Notes: generated from the sequence alone by a model not told the origin. A stretch of 64,000 nucleotides of DNA from Labia minor (GCA_963082975.1 OY720347.1:13560225-13624224), one strand, 5' to 3'. Positions 12,150 to 23,296 are shown, counted from the stretch's first letter. A program made the numbers and translations.

Positions 12150-12960
12150 CAAAATATATCGCAACCTTCTTGATTTTATAACCCTAACTATGTCGGGAGA
12201 TGCATAGAGGTCATGCAATTCCTCGTTACGCAGTCTCCGCCATTCCCCGGTGACCTCATCTTTCTTTGGCCAATAAATGCTGGAAAGAATACTCTGAACC
12301 TACTCTCATCTCCCAGGGTCATAGACCTTGCGTCCCACCCATATAATACAACAGGCAAAATAATTGGTTTATATATTTTAATTTTGATTCCTTTTGATAA
12401 TAATTTTGATGAGATAAGCCTCTTTACTGCATTATAACAGGCGTTTCCCGATTTCAACCTCGATTTAAATTCTTCTCAAATATTATTATTCTTTCAATTT
12501 TTCTACATTTTCAAATTCTACATTTTGTATGTTATGACTTTGTGTATTAATACTATTCCTTTCTGTTACTAAATACTTTGTCTTAGCACTATTAATTTCC
12601 TGCTCCCACCTCTTTTCCTGCTTCGATTAATTTTTCTACGCTATCTTTAATTACAATTGCGTCTGCGAAACCTAATACTTGAATTTTTTTTGTTTAATTA
12701 AATTCCGTTTGATTTTTCCTCAATTTGTCTAATCACATATTCTAGTACCAAATTAAATAAAATTGGTGATAGTTTACCTCCTTGTTTTAACTCATTCCGA
12801 ATTTCGAAAGTTTCTGACAATTGGTTCCCGCATCTTCCTACATTCAAGACAAATTTGAATCATACGTTTTAGTTTTTTCGGAATTCCCATTAAGATCAAA
12901 ATTTGAAAAAGTTTATCCCTGTCTTTATCTCTAATCTATCTATCTATAATATGTTCAAAT
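12150..12960 (-). pseudogene. Non-LTR retrotransposon (LINE E), degenerate reverse-transcriptase region
   Basis: The minus strand reads, in shifting frames, as the RT core and C-terminal region of a LINE: a segment like ELKQGGKLSPILFNLVLEYV around 12720-12790, the catalytic YXDD-type box (normally FADD) as FADA at 12658-12669, then SGNACYNAVKRL, IKIKIYKPIILPVVLYGWDA and a partial C-terminal segment. The loss of the second catalytic aspartate plus several frameshifts show it is dead. Four more pieces of this family lie at 47895, 49762, 51755 and 55476. The clade is unresolved by eye. Confidence 0.85.
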
Positions 12961-13628
12961 GGTCTTTTCAAATTTGAGTTAAAAATATACTTTTTTTATT
13001 CAGATCGAAGAAACGAGATATATAATAAATGTGAAATTCTGATTTAAATTTTATGTTGAATAAAATATATTTTTATTAATTAAAAATAAAAATTTAATTT
13101 CATGATTTATTTTATATTTTAAAGACCACAAAACACCGACTGACTTTTTACTCGTTTTATTATGTTTTTATCTTATAATTTAATAATAATAATAATTATA
13201 ATAATAATTTTTTTTATTTCCTTTGGCAGTAGGTGGTGTTTATTTGTAATTTTATATAAAAAAAAGTTTTCAATTAAGTAAAAAAAAAATAATATAAGAT
13301 AAAATATTAATAAATATTCCACTAGAATTAATTGACAAATTATTGAATGAAGTTATTCGATAAAGTTATCTGATATATGAAAAGAATTGTTTTGAAGAGA
13401 TCAAAAAAATTTAAAATAAAATAAAAATATACACAAAAATACTACAACATAAAAACAATTGAATTAATTATGAGATCAAAAAAATGTGTGCAATTTTGTT
13501 TTTATTCATAAAAAAAAATTAATTTTGAAATACAATATTAATGTATTTTTGCCATTTCGAGAGGGTCAATTCAATAATTACAAATGTAAATAAAAAATCG
13601 GTGCAGAGTTGAAAAAAAAGAAATAAAT
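12961..13628. other. AT-rich sequence
   Basis: Low-complexity A+T with AATAAT repeats near 13180-13210. No gene. Confidence 0.6.
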
Positions 13629-14250
13629 CTGGAGTGTCTTCACTCTACTATCTCGCAAATTTGAATTGGATTAATTAACCTATATTATATTTAAATTAAA
13701 TTTAATTAATTTATTTATATATTAAAATTAATAAATAACATTTATTAAACCAGCGCGTGTTTGACTCTTTGTTGATGGCACCACGTCACGTGCTGGAGCG
13801 TGATGTGCAAAGTTAAAAAATTAATTCCGGTACTTTTAGCGATTCAATGAAGCTGAAATTCTATATATTATTATAACAATTTTAGACAATTTTTAATCAT
13901 GTGAAAAATTATCAAACATATATCTTTATTTTTACGGTCAGTTTAGAGGAAAAAAATCAAAACGTTGTAGGTAATGACCCATTTCCGGATGAGCTACATT
14001 TCTCAAAAGTTGATAGAAAACTACGAATTTTGAATAATGCCTGTATATCAAATTTCATGATTCTAGCTCAAACCGTTTTTACGTAATCTTGTCTACATAC
14101 ATAAACACACACACAGACACACATACAAACAGACATTTTTCTCAACCTTAGTGAAAATGATTCAGAAACCTTCAAAATGTATAAAAACATCAAAATCTCG
14201 ACTTCGAAAATTTTCGTGATCGCATTACTATCTCTGACGTGATAGTAAAA
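13629..14250 (+). mobile_element. Family A element, copy 3
   Basis: Full-length plus-strand copy with both termini, somewhat diverged (GTGATAGTAAAA instead of GAGATAGTAAAA at the 3' end). The (CA)n tract is interrupted (ACACACACAGACACACATAC). Confidence 0.75.
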
Positions 14251-14966
14251 AAAAAAGAAGAAATGAATCACCTTCCATAATTTCCTTCTATTTTGATGAA
14301 TGATTATAATAAAAATTCATAATTATCTTTGAATTCTAACGTAGGTGTTTTTTAATTGAATTACTTAGGATCGCTTTTATTATTGAATTATGATTTTTAC
14401 ATTCTAATGAAATGCTTTTGGGCTGAGTTTAAGGATGAATTTGTTTCCTCACTTTCTAACATTTCGATATGCATTCAAATGGCTAATCTAGCGAAATTTA
14501 ATCCCCAGCTTTTTGTTTGATTATTTAATGGGATTTTCACATTTCACTTGAATACTCATCTAAAAGGTTTTCCAAGGATATATACATGTATATATATATA
14601 TACAACAGTTTTCTCTAATTTACTATGAATAGGATAAAATAGATTTTAGGATGGTAACAAACATTGATAACAAATAATAGAAATTAATTTGAATTTATTC
14701 AGATAACTATTATACATTCATTAATCGTTTAACAAAAATACAATAAATTTTAATAAAAAAATAATAAAAATGTATTAGGTATTATTTAAATTTCAAATAT
14801 CAATTTTCACGATTATTTATTCTTTACATTAGATTAGAATTAGGAGTCTAAACACATACAAAAACCACACCAAATTAGTCGTATATTAGGTTGGAAGTAG
14901 AGTTTTGCAGATTAGATTTAGGGGATAAATATAATATTTCAAATCAAAATAACTTCTTTAGTAGTC
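14251..14966. other. AT-rich intergenic sequence
   Basis: Nothing recognised apart from a (TA)n patch near 14580-14600. Confidence 0.6.
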
Positions 14967-15045
14967 AGTACCTGGAACACCGAGCTATAGCTTTAAAACA
15001 TATTGTTATACAATTTTTTAATAATTTATTTCAATCATTAAATGA
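14967..15045 (+). repeat. Family K repeat, partial
   Basis: AGTACCTGGAACACCGAGCT followed by an AT-rich tail matches the second half of the complete copy at 22905. The first hairpin module is absent. Confidence 0.55.
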
Positions 15046-15285
15046 GTTTTCTAAAAATTACATATCTAAAATTTATTTCCTAATATGATACAAATTAATT
15101 AAAATAGTTCGATTTCCATTTCAAGATGAAAAAATTATTTAAATTGATAAAATATTTATATAATATATGTTGTTATACTTAGATGGCTTTGGTTTTATAT
15201 TTTTCGAAGAAGCAATATAGACTGTTTCAACCGAGGATTGCTACTCCTAATAATATAAATTCTGAAATTATATTACCATGTATAC

Positions 15286-15568
15286 CAGTGATTCTCAACC
15301 TTTTTTTTACCGCGTCACACTTTTAACGGTTTAAAAATAGAAGAAAAAGATAAGTGTAAAAGTTATTTATTTATTTACCATATTGAAAAAATTGGAAAAG
15401 AGTCGAAAATGTTTAAGAGCCTGATAGAACCTGATCGCAAAAACATTTTTACCTTTTTTTTACATACATATAAAATAAATAATAAGTACTTTTTCTTAAT
15501 TTGAACTTTACACTTGTAAAATTTGGCGTCACACAAAAGTGCCGCGGCACAGCGGTTGAGAATCACTG
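15286..15568. mobile_element. hAT-like MITE, family G, copy 1
   Basis: Bounded by CAGTGATTCTCAACC and its complement GGTTGAGAATCACTG; the interior starts with a poly-T and ACCGCGTCACACTTTTAACG and ends with GCCGCGGCACAGCGG. CAGTG-type ends are typical of hAT MITEs. Related copies at 31449 and 42192 have near-matching 8-bp flanks; none is clear here. Confidence 0.75.
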
Positions 15569-16513
15569 ATCACTCTTCTAATATTAAATATAATAATATT
15601 TATAAAAAATAACTTATTCAATTATTATTTAAGTGTAATATAATTGTACTAATGAGAATAGCTTGAATGATTTAAAATATTTTAAATAAAAAAAAACATT
15701 CAAATATTAATTTTATAATATATAATTTATAAACCCGTTAATTTGTGAATCTTAGTAGAATATTGTCTTTTGATGCTAATTGATTAAAATACCATTTTAT
15801 TTATAAATTAATAAAATTATTTATTATATTTTAGATATAGGTGTAGGTATGTATTTAAAATAAATTTAGTAAACAAAATAAAGAATGAGTTAAAAGTATT
15901 TGCCTTCTGGCATTCTTTTACAATATAACTCATTCAAAAAGGGCTTGTTGAGGATTATAAACTTAAATTCCCTCGAAGCTACAATTAGATTTGTAACAAC
16001 TTTTGGAAAAAGTTCCTGAATATCTCCCGACAATTACTAAATAAATTGTCCATCTTCTTTGAAACATGATTATTATCTAAACTTATAATATTATTAAGTG
16101 TATGTATATTTTAAAATTTCATGATTATCTCTTAACTGAAGACAACTTGTCTAAATAGTATTGGTTAACAACTCAAGTTGTGCACTAGAAATTTTCAAAC
16201 TTTACTCAAAGGGCCGAAATGATTGAAAAACTTTAAACTTACCTATCACTTACAATAATAATTCACTTAACATTGTTCAAACAATTAATATGGAATTTTG
16301 AATATTTCATTTAATCCATATTACATATTTGTTTAGAAATTTTTGAAACAAAACAGTTGTTTGAAACAATTAATATTTATTTTTTTATGCTAAATATGCA
16401 TATGTATTTAAAAAAAACATACTTTTATTTGTTAAATTTTATTCTTCCTTTTATTCTTGAATATATAGTGTAGGTATATCTATTTTGACTAAATATAGTT
16501 CTATATTTTGTCA
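15569..16513. other. AT-rich sequence
   Basis: No gene or repeat recognised. Confidence 0.6.
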
Positions 16514-17112
16514 TTTTTACTATCTCGCCAAAGATAATATTGCAATCAAGAAAATATTCAATATCAAGATTTTGATGTGTTTATATGTTTTGAAGATCCA
16601 TCACAGTCATTTTCACTAATGTAAGGTTGAATAAAATGTCTGTCTCTGTGTGTGAGTGTGTTGGTATGTAAACAAGATTACGCAAAAACGGTTTGAGCTA
16701 GAATAATGATACACGGGCATTATTCAAAATTCGTAGTTTTCTCTGAACTTTTGAGAAATGTAGTTCATTCAACATAAGACCATTACCTACCACGTTTTCA
16801 TTTTTATTTCCTCTAAACTGACTGTAAAAATAAAGATATATGTTTGATAGTTTTTCACATGATTAAAAATTGTATAAAACTGCTATATCTAGAATTTTAG
16901 CTTGATTGAATCGCTGAAAGTAGCAGAATTAATTTTTTAACACTGCAAATCTCACGCGCCAACACGTGACGAGGTGCCATCAACAAAGAACCAAATATGC
17001 GTTGGTTTAATAAATATTATTAATTAATTTTAATATATAAATTAATTAATTAAATTTAATTTAAATATAATATAGGTTAATTAATTCAAATTTGCGAGAT
17101 AGTCGACTCCAG
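16514..17112 (-). mobile_element. Family A element, copy 4
   Basis: Full-length minus-strand copy. Its outer 5' hairpin is shortened: GCGAGATAGTCGACTCCAG instead of ...GTCGAGTGGAGACACTCCAG, losing the stem. Confidence 0.75.
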
Positions 17113-17560
17113 ATTTTTTTTATGAAGTATTGTAATATAATGTAAAATAATTTTCAGAAACTGGACTCCAGATATAAACTTGTATATACTCATATATATT
17201 CAGTTTCTTCTTCTTTACCCTTTAAATTTTTATTGTTCAAAAAAAAGATTACTCCACAGGATAGTTTAATAGGTTTATAGATTCTTTAGCTAGGCAATAA
17301 TTTATAATATTATATGTAGAAACACACTAATGTTTTATTTTGTATATAAGTAAAAAAAAAAGATGGAAAATTAATTCGTTGAATAATTTTGTTTTTGTTT
17401 TTTTTCTATGAGCATTATAAAATTTGGAATTCTTCAATTTATTTCGTACTTCTTCCTCTAAGGTGAGAATATACGAGGTAGGATAATAAAATCTTGTTAT
17501 CTGATAGTTAATGGCGGATTCTCTCTTTAGATTGTTTGTTTATCATGTGAATTGGCTTGT

Positions 17561-17726
17561 AAAGTCGTGGCAATGTGGGTGTCCTTTTTCTCCTTTTGTG
17601 GAGACGGGAGGCAGGAGAGGCGCTGGGCTGGGTTCTCTCCACTAAACGTTCTGTTGTTTTGTTGTTGCAGACGAGGCCTGCAAACGCGCAACCCACAGCC
17701 CAGCGCAGGCCGCGCGCCACGACTTT
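17561..17726. repeat. GC-rich island with imperfect inverted repeat (possible short exon inside)
   Basis: A sharp GC-rich patch in AT-rich DNA. Outer arms AAAGTCGTGGC (17561-17571) and GCCACGACTTT (17716-17726) pair exactly; inner arms GCGCTGGGCTG-GGTT (17620-17634) and AACCC-ACAGCCCAGCGC (17690-17706) also pair. The loop holds a splice-acceptor-like TTGTTTTGTTGTTGCAG with a CACTAAAC branch-point-like motif, and GGGTAGGG lies downstream, so a 58-nt plus-strand exon (17671-17728) is conceivable. Neither reading matches a protein I recognise. A structured GC-rich repeat or a small exon are both possible. Confidence 0.35.
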
Positions 17727-18098
17727 GGGTAGGGCCAACTCCATTTCAACACTTTCATTTATTTCCCAAACAAATTGTAATTCCATTCGAATCATTAAAG
17801 CGCCTCTCTCGTCTCCGTTTAAACAAATATTAGATTATTTCCTGGGTATTTCAATAGAATTCTATTCTAATTATGAAAACATTCGATTTATTATTTATTA
17901 TTTCTATATACTAGTATATATATATATATATATAGAAAATTACAAATACTGCCAGTAGACATTTATTTGATAGTTGATACTTGATAGATCAGATTAATTA
18001 TTTGAAATCGTAATCATAAACATTATAAACTTTTAAGTATATATATCATTTTCAAATAAAAATCAATTTTCATTTATTAATAATTCCAAAAAAAAAAT

Positions 18099-18696
18099 AA
18101 GTTGACCTGTGGCCAGGTCCGAACCAACCGACGGTTTGAAGTAAATTAATTTCCAGCTACAGAAACAATTTCAAATAATTTTAATATATCTATTAATGTA
18201 ATAAAAAACAGATAGGCATACATAAATAATAAATATAAACATTTTTAATTTTATTTTATTTATAATATATATGCAAGACCAGGCTGTGACGTCATGAATG
18301 GCTGGATGACGTCATATAATTTGCATGATTCGTGGTGATATATATAAAAATCTCCTCATGTGAAATTTGGTGTGAAAATAACCCTTCCCTTCCTAGCGTC
18401 GATCGCTAATACTACCACTTCCGGTTTCCGGATTTGCACCAAAAGTTGATCAATTCATCCCACTGATGCATTAAGTAAATATTCCAAATTTCATCAAAAT
18501 CGGTTGAGCCGTTCAGGCTGTACACATCTATACGGACGGACAGACGGACAGACGGACAGACGGACGGACAGACATCATGCTAAAAATACTTTTTTCTGTT
18601 AAGAAAATGCATGATTCGTGGAGATATGTAAAAATCTCCACATGTGAAATTTGATGTGAAAACAATACCTCCCTTACTATCGTCGGTCGGTAAAAA
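18099..18696 (+). mobile_element. Family B element, copy 2
   Basis: Full-length apart from a short loss after the CRE pair. CRE palindromes are at 18287 and 18307, and the (GACGGACA)n tract is long. Its 3' end abuts the first recognisable codons of the LINE at 18697, so it probably inserted into that LINE or at its truncated 5' end. Confidence 0.8.
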
Positions 18697-19788
18697 TATA
18701 CGAGGATTCGCAGGCAAGAGTTATTATTGATGATCCTGGACCTTTATTTACTGTAGAGAGGCGTTAGACAAGGGTTCCATTGTCGCCATTGCTATTTAAC
18801 TGTGCGCTAGAAAAAGTGTTCCGTCAACTAAAATGGGAAAAGAGGGGCCTAAGAGTGAACGGACGTTATCTAAGTAATCTCAGATTCGCTGACGATGTGG
18901 TCGTTATAGGGACATCAAAAAAGGAAATAAAAAGTATGATTAGAGAATTAAATCAAGAAAGTAAAAAAATAGGCCTCAAAATCAACAATGAAAAAACAGT
19001 GATAATTACAAACTGACGAAAGAGATATTTTTTATGGAAAAAATGAACCGCCCATCATATGTAAAAAAGAAATAATTTACCTCGGTCAAAAAATAAATTT
19101 TAAAAAATCAAGAACATATGAAGAATTAACAAGAAGAATAGGAATATCTTGGAGTAAGTTTTGGGGCTTGAAATTTATCTTAAAGAACAAAGAACTAGAT
19201 ATATCGTCGAAAATAAAAGTTTTTAAAAAATGTATCTTACCAACACTTACTTATGGCTCACAAACATGGACGATGATAGAAAAAATATCGACAAAATTAG
19301 AAACTACTCAGAGAAGTATGATAAGAAGTATACTTGGTGTGAGAAGGAAGGATAAACAACGAATAGCCGATATTTACAAGAAAACAAAGGTGGAAAATAT
19401 CAACATAGCTGTAAGGAAGTTGAAATGAAGATGGGCAGGACATGTGGTGAGGATGAACAACGATAGGTGGACAAAAATCACTACCGAATGGTGTCCATTG
19501 GATAAAACCAGAAATCGAGGAAGATCGCCAAATAGATGGTCTAAAGTCTAAAGAGTTCATTAGTGAGGTCGGAATAGACTGGATGAAGACTGCAAGAGAT
19601 AGGACAAAATGGAAAAGACTGGGAGAGGCCTATGCCCTAAAAGGGCCTAGTTCAATTCAAAAATTAAAAAAAAAAAAAAAAAAAATGTATATAAATTTGT
19701 AAATATTATTATTGTATTTATATTACTATTTAATATGATTATGTACATTTAAGAACTAATAAAGGCTATTATTATTATTATTATTATC
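18697..19788 (+). pseudogene. 5'-truncated non-LTR retrotransposon (LINE J, RTE-like)
   Basis: Read across three frames the plus strand gives the last third of an endonuclease/RT polyprotein. RT motif B region: SPLLFNCALEKVFRQL. Catalytic box: LRFADDVVVIG, with both aspartates kept. Then EIIYLGQKINF, the thumb-like segment KCILPTLTYGSQTWT, RSILGVRRKDKQR, and RWAGHVVRMNNDRWTK near the end. The 3' UTR has AATAAAGGC followed by a (TTA)n tail at about 19765-19788, the usual 3' signature of such LINEs. An internal stop at 19014, a frameshift soon after and a later stop at 19425 make it inactive. The RTE-like label rests on the C-terminal motifs and is tentative. Confidence 0.85.
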
Positions 19789-20454
19789 CCGAAAAAGTTT
19801 GGGAACCTCTGGTCTAAAAGTTATGAATAAATAAATAACTAATTTTGCCAAAATTTTTTCCCAGGGAGAACCCCGACCCCCCCCTGCCCCCAACATATTA
19901 GATCACGCTACGCCCGTGGTGGCCATTTGAATAAGCGTAATGACTACATTTACTTAGAAATAAAGAAAACCCATTTTAAGAGCGGGACCATCGATAACAA
20001 CCAACTCAAATATATATATAAGAATTAAAAAAAAATAGTAACATAAATGAAATTTATAGAGAAAATATATACAAATAGTAGTAATCTTCATCTGGGCATT
20101 AAAAGACGATACATGTCTGTGAAGGCATTAATCAGTGTCAAGTCTACGACACATTCAATCGAACACGAATAAATTTTAACATAAAACCTTACACCTTTTC
20201 TAATTTTGAAATAATAGACACAAACTAACAAATGATTTATAAAATAATTAATAAATTACATAATTAATAATTTAGGAATAATGTTAGCGAGAATTATGAA
20301 AAAAAACCTATAAGAACTAATCTTTCATATAAAGTAGTATCTGGTTCATCGGTCATTAAAAAAAATTATTTCTTATTATCGGGTTTGGCTGATAATATTA
20401 AACACACCGCCCTTAAACGTAACTATTAATTCACTGAAAGACAAAAGTATGGCA
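19789..20454. other. Repeat debris and AT-rich sequence
   Basis: Begins with a hAT-like end (AAAGTTTGGGAACCTCTGGT), then a C-rich patch at about 19870-19895 and AT-rich sequence. At about 20370-20400 a short block (GGGTTTGGCTGATAATATTA) matches the middle of family K. Confidence 0.45.
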
Positions 20455-20558
20455 TGTGGATATAACATAATATATATTTCTTAAATTTATTTCAAGCTGT
20501 ACACGTCTATACGGACATGCAATGAACGGACGAACCTTCCTATAGTCGGTCGGTAAAA
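20455..20558 (+). mobile_element. Family B element, heavily deleted copy
   Basis: About 100 bp carrying GGATATAACATAA, CAAGCTGTACACGTCTATA CGGAC (split here) and the intact 3' end AGTCGGTCGGTAAAAA. All other family B blocks are missing. It lies just upstream of the zinc-finger gene promoter region. Confidence 0.6.
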
Positions 20559-20569
20559 ATGTAATTTGT

Positions 20570-20794
20570 TAACAACAGCGCCATCTAACAATGATAAGAG
20601 GAAAAACGCATAAGGATTCCGGAAGTCCCATTTACGTGTCACTCTCTGGTTGCTATCTTAAAGAGAAATATTTGGTTGTTATTTTAATTGTAAATCAAAA
20701 TCAAAATTAAAAAGTTTATATCACAGACCATCTGGTTTATATTACTTACTATCTAGTATATATTTTATAATTGATAATACATTAATCAATTAAA
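20570..20794 (+). promoter_or_regulatory. Putative promoter and 5' UTR of the zinc-finger gene
   Basis: Within 230 bp of the start codon are a YY1-like site (AGCGCCATCT, about 20577-20586, the reverse of AGATGGCGCT) and a perfect ETS-type site CCGGAAGT (20619-20626). Both are common in TATA-less promoters of broadly expressed animal genes. No TATA box was assigned. The function is inferred from motif and position only. Confidence 0.45.
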
Positions 20795-22378
20795 ATGGAT
20801 CGTTATTTACAAGAAGACACGAAATATCCAATTTATATAGGTTATTTTTTATTTCTGTTTTTTTGCATTTAAAGTAATGTTAATTGTCACTAAAATTATT
20901 TTGGTTAATATTATTTGTAATGATATTATTTCTTAAATTGAATTATAAAATAAAAGTTAGATATATAAAAATATAATGATTTAAAATAACGAAAACAATT
21001 CTTTTTTTTAGGTCCTCTATATCCTTGTGATTATTGTCATATGAATTTTATAAGTGAGGAATTTTTATCTAAACATCTAAAAAAATGTTTTCATAAAAAA
21101 ATATTTTCAATCTTCAAAAAGGATGTAAAACTCAAAAAGGATACCGAGAAATATTTAGACGAAAAATCTAAAGATGAAACTGATTCAAACCATACAGAAG
21201 ACAGGCGTTTTCAATGTAATTATTGTGAAAAGAAATTTAATTATAAATCACGTTTAAATAGACATTTATTAATTCATACAGGAGAAACACCTTTTGAATG
21301 TAATTATTGTGAAAAGAAATTTAATCTGAAATCACATCTAAAAAACCATGTACTAATTCATACAGGTGAAAAACCTTTTGAATGTAATTATTGTGAAAAG
21401 AAATTTAATCAGAAATCAACTTTAAATAAACATTTATTAATTCATACGGGCAAAAAACCTTTTGAATGTAATTATTGTGAAAAGAAATTTAATGTGAAAT
21501 CACATCTAAAATACCATGTACTAATTCATACAGGTGAAAAACCTTTTGAATGTAATGATTGTGAAAAGAAATTTAATCAGAAATCATCTTTAAATAAACA
21601 TTTATTAACTCATACAGGAGAAAAACCTTTTGAATGTAATTATTGTGAAAAGAAATTTAATGTGAAATCAAATTTAGATAATCATTTATTAATTCATACG
21701 GGAGAAAAACCTTTTGAATGTAATTATTGTGAAAAGAAATTTAATCAGAAATCAACTTTAAATAAACATTTATTAATTCATACGGGCAAAAAACCTTTTG
21801 AATGTAATTATTGTGAAAAGAAATTTAATGTGAAATCACATCTAAAATACCATGTACTAATTCATACAGGTGAAAAACCTTTTGAATGTAATTATTGTGA
21901 AAAGAAATTTAATCAGAAATCATCTTTAAATAAACATTTATTAACTCATACAGGAGAAAAACCTTTTGAATGTAATTATTGTGAAAAGAAATTTAATGTG
22001 AAATCAAATTTAGATAATCATTTATTAATTCATACGGGAGAAAAACCTTTTGAATGTAATTATTGTGAAAAGAAATTTAATCAGAAATCATCTTTAAATA
22101 AACATTTATTAACTCATACAGGAGAAAAACCTTTTGAATGTAATTATTGTGAAAAGAAATTTAAGCTGAAATCACATCTAAAAAACCATGTACTAATTCA
22201 TACAGATGAAAAACCTTTTGAATGTAATTATTGTGAAAAGAAATTTAATCAGAAATCATCTTTAAATAAACATTTATTAACTCATACAGGAGAAAAACCT
22301 TTTGAATGTAATTATTGTGAAAAGAAATTTAATCAAAAATCATCTTTAAAATCACATTTATTAATACATAATGTTTGA
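20795..22378 (+). CDS. C2H2 zinc-finger protein with a tandem finger array (two exons: 20795-20840, 21012-22378)
   Basis: Probable sequence-specific DNA-binding nuclear protein, 470 residues after splicing. Exon 1 encodes MDRYLQEDTKYPIYI plus one base and ends at AG|GTTATT; exon 2 follows TTTTTTTAG and restores the frame as GPLYPCDYC. This start is preferred over the internal ATG at 21041 because it completes an N-terminal atypical finger (CDYC...HLKKC, about residues 21-42, C2HC). A Lys/Asp-rich linker follows, then 14 canonical C2H2 fingers to the C-terminus, mostly PFECNYCEKKFN...H...H joined by TGEKPF-type linkers. Recognition-helix types alternate (QKSSLNK, VKSNLDN, VKSHLKY, QKSTLNK). 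No KRAB, BTB or ZAD domain is visible. AATAAA lies 87 bases after the stop. The target is unknown. The near-identical fingers suggest recent array expansion. Confidence 0.85.
21374..22045 (+). repeat. Tandem duplication of a four-finger block (2 x 336 bp) inside the zinc-finger gene
   Basis: Bases 21374-21709 and 21710-22045 each encode four fingers (4 x 84 bp). By eye they differ at one base only, the codon making CNDC in the first block and CNYC in the second. Both synonymous and replacement sites are conserved, so the duplication or conversion is very recent. Confidence 0.85.
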
Positions 22379-22464
22379 AAAATGGGCTTAATAATGATAA
22401 CAACATTTTCTTTGAATATAGTTTATATACATTATAACTCGATTTATAGTTTAAATTTTAAATT

Positions 22465-22470
22465 AATAAA
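22465..22470 (+). terminator. Poly(A) signal of the zinc-finger gene
   Basis: AATAAA 87 bases after the stop codon, at the foot of the large palindrome, so cleavage would fall within its left arm. Confidence 0.5.
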
Positions 22471-22475
22471 AATCT

Positions 22476-22728
22476 TTATAACGGAATTTTGTAAATTAAA
22501 CCACATATTGATATTTGTTATTGTAAATTTATTCAAAAAATACAAACATATACACAACGTTTCGATTGCTAATTCTGCAAAAAAAAAATTGCTAATTCTA
22601 CAAACATATACACAACGTTTCGATTGCTAATTCTGCAATCGAAACGTTGTGTATATGTTTGTATATTTTGAATAAATTTACAATAACAAATATCAATATG
22701 TGGTTTAATTTACAAAATTCCGTTATAA
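22476..22728. repeat. Long, nearly perfect inverted repeat downstream of the zinc-finger gene
   Basis: Arms of about 93 bp (22476-22569 and 22636-22728) are almost perfect complements, one carrying an extra A in an A-run. The centre has a second copy of the inner arm sequence in direct orientation (starting near 22601), giving an inner hairpin CACAACGTTTCGATTGC / GCAATCGAAACGTTGTG with a 7-nt loop. If transcribed it would fold into a long dsRNA stem. There is no TIR or coding signature. Candidates are a foldback element or a hairpin-RNA locus. Confidence 0.85.
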
Positions 22729-22904
22729 ATAAAAACAACCACCAAAGCTTTAATAATTTAATATCTACTAATAAAAATCTTATTTATTTAACTTAGTTTT
22801 TATGTTAACTATTTTATTTGGTCCATTAATAAATACATATTACTAAATATCCATTACATTTAAGAATCCTATCATTTTATTATCCATATGTTAATTTAAT
22901 TATT

Positions 22905-23116
22905 AGTACCGGGACCCCGAGCCTCGGCTCGGTACTTAAGTTAAAAAAAATGATTCATTATTATTGGGTTTGGCTGATAATATTAATACCTGGGACACCG
23001 AGCTGTCGCTCGACCCTTTAAAAAATATTAATATACAATTCTTTAATTATTTATTTCAATTATTAAATGTTGCATCATTGCATCAATCTGATTAAAATGA
23101 ATGGAACTGGGGTCCT
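22905..23116 (+). repeat. Family K repeat, complete copy (paired hairpin modules)
   Basis: Two related palindromic modules lie about 85 bp apart: GTACCGGGACCCCGAGC with CTCGGCTCGGTAC, and ATACCTGGGACACCGAGC with TGTCGCTCG. An AT-rich tail with CATCAATCTGATTAAAATGA follows. The same order is kept, inverted, at 40630-40846. Partial copies occur at 4711, 14967, 20370 and 39787. Its mobility class is unknown. Confidence 0.65.
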
Positions 23117-23296
23117 TAATAATACAAACAAACAATTTTAGCTAGCATAATAAGATTAATCCAAGAAATATCGTCTATTTCTATTCGAAACTATTTTCAG
23201 TTATGAAATGAACAGTCAGTAGAGAGTAAAAAAAAATTGCAATTGAAGACCGCCGTTTTTTAAAATAATTAAATTATTTTATAGATTATAAAATAT

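Noticed and set aside
17508..17958. Overlapping ORFs on both strands (95, 93 and 127 codons)
   Set aside because: Open frames here follow from GC-rich composition in the inverted-repeat island. No frame matches a known protein and the 127-codon frame ends in a (TA)n run.
18540..18580. CRISPR-like repeat array (GGACAGAC units)
   Set aside because: A simple 8-bp minisatellite inside family B, with no spacers, in a eukaryotic genome.
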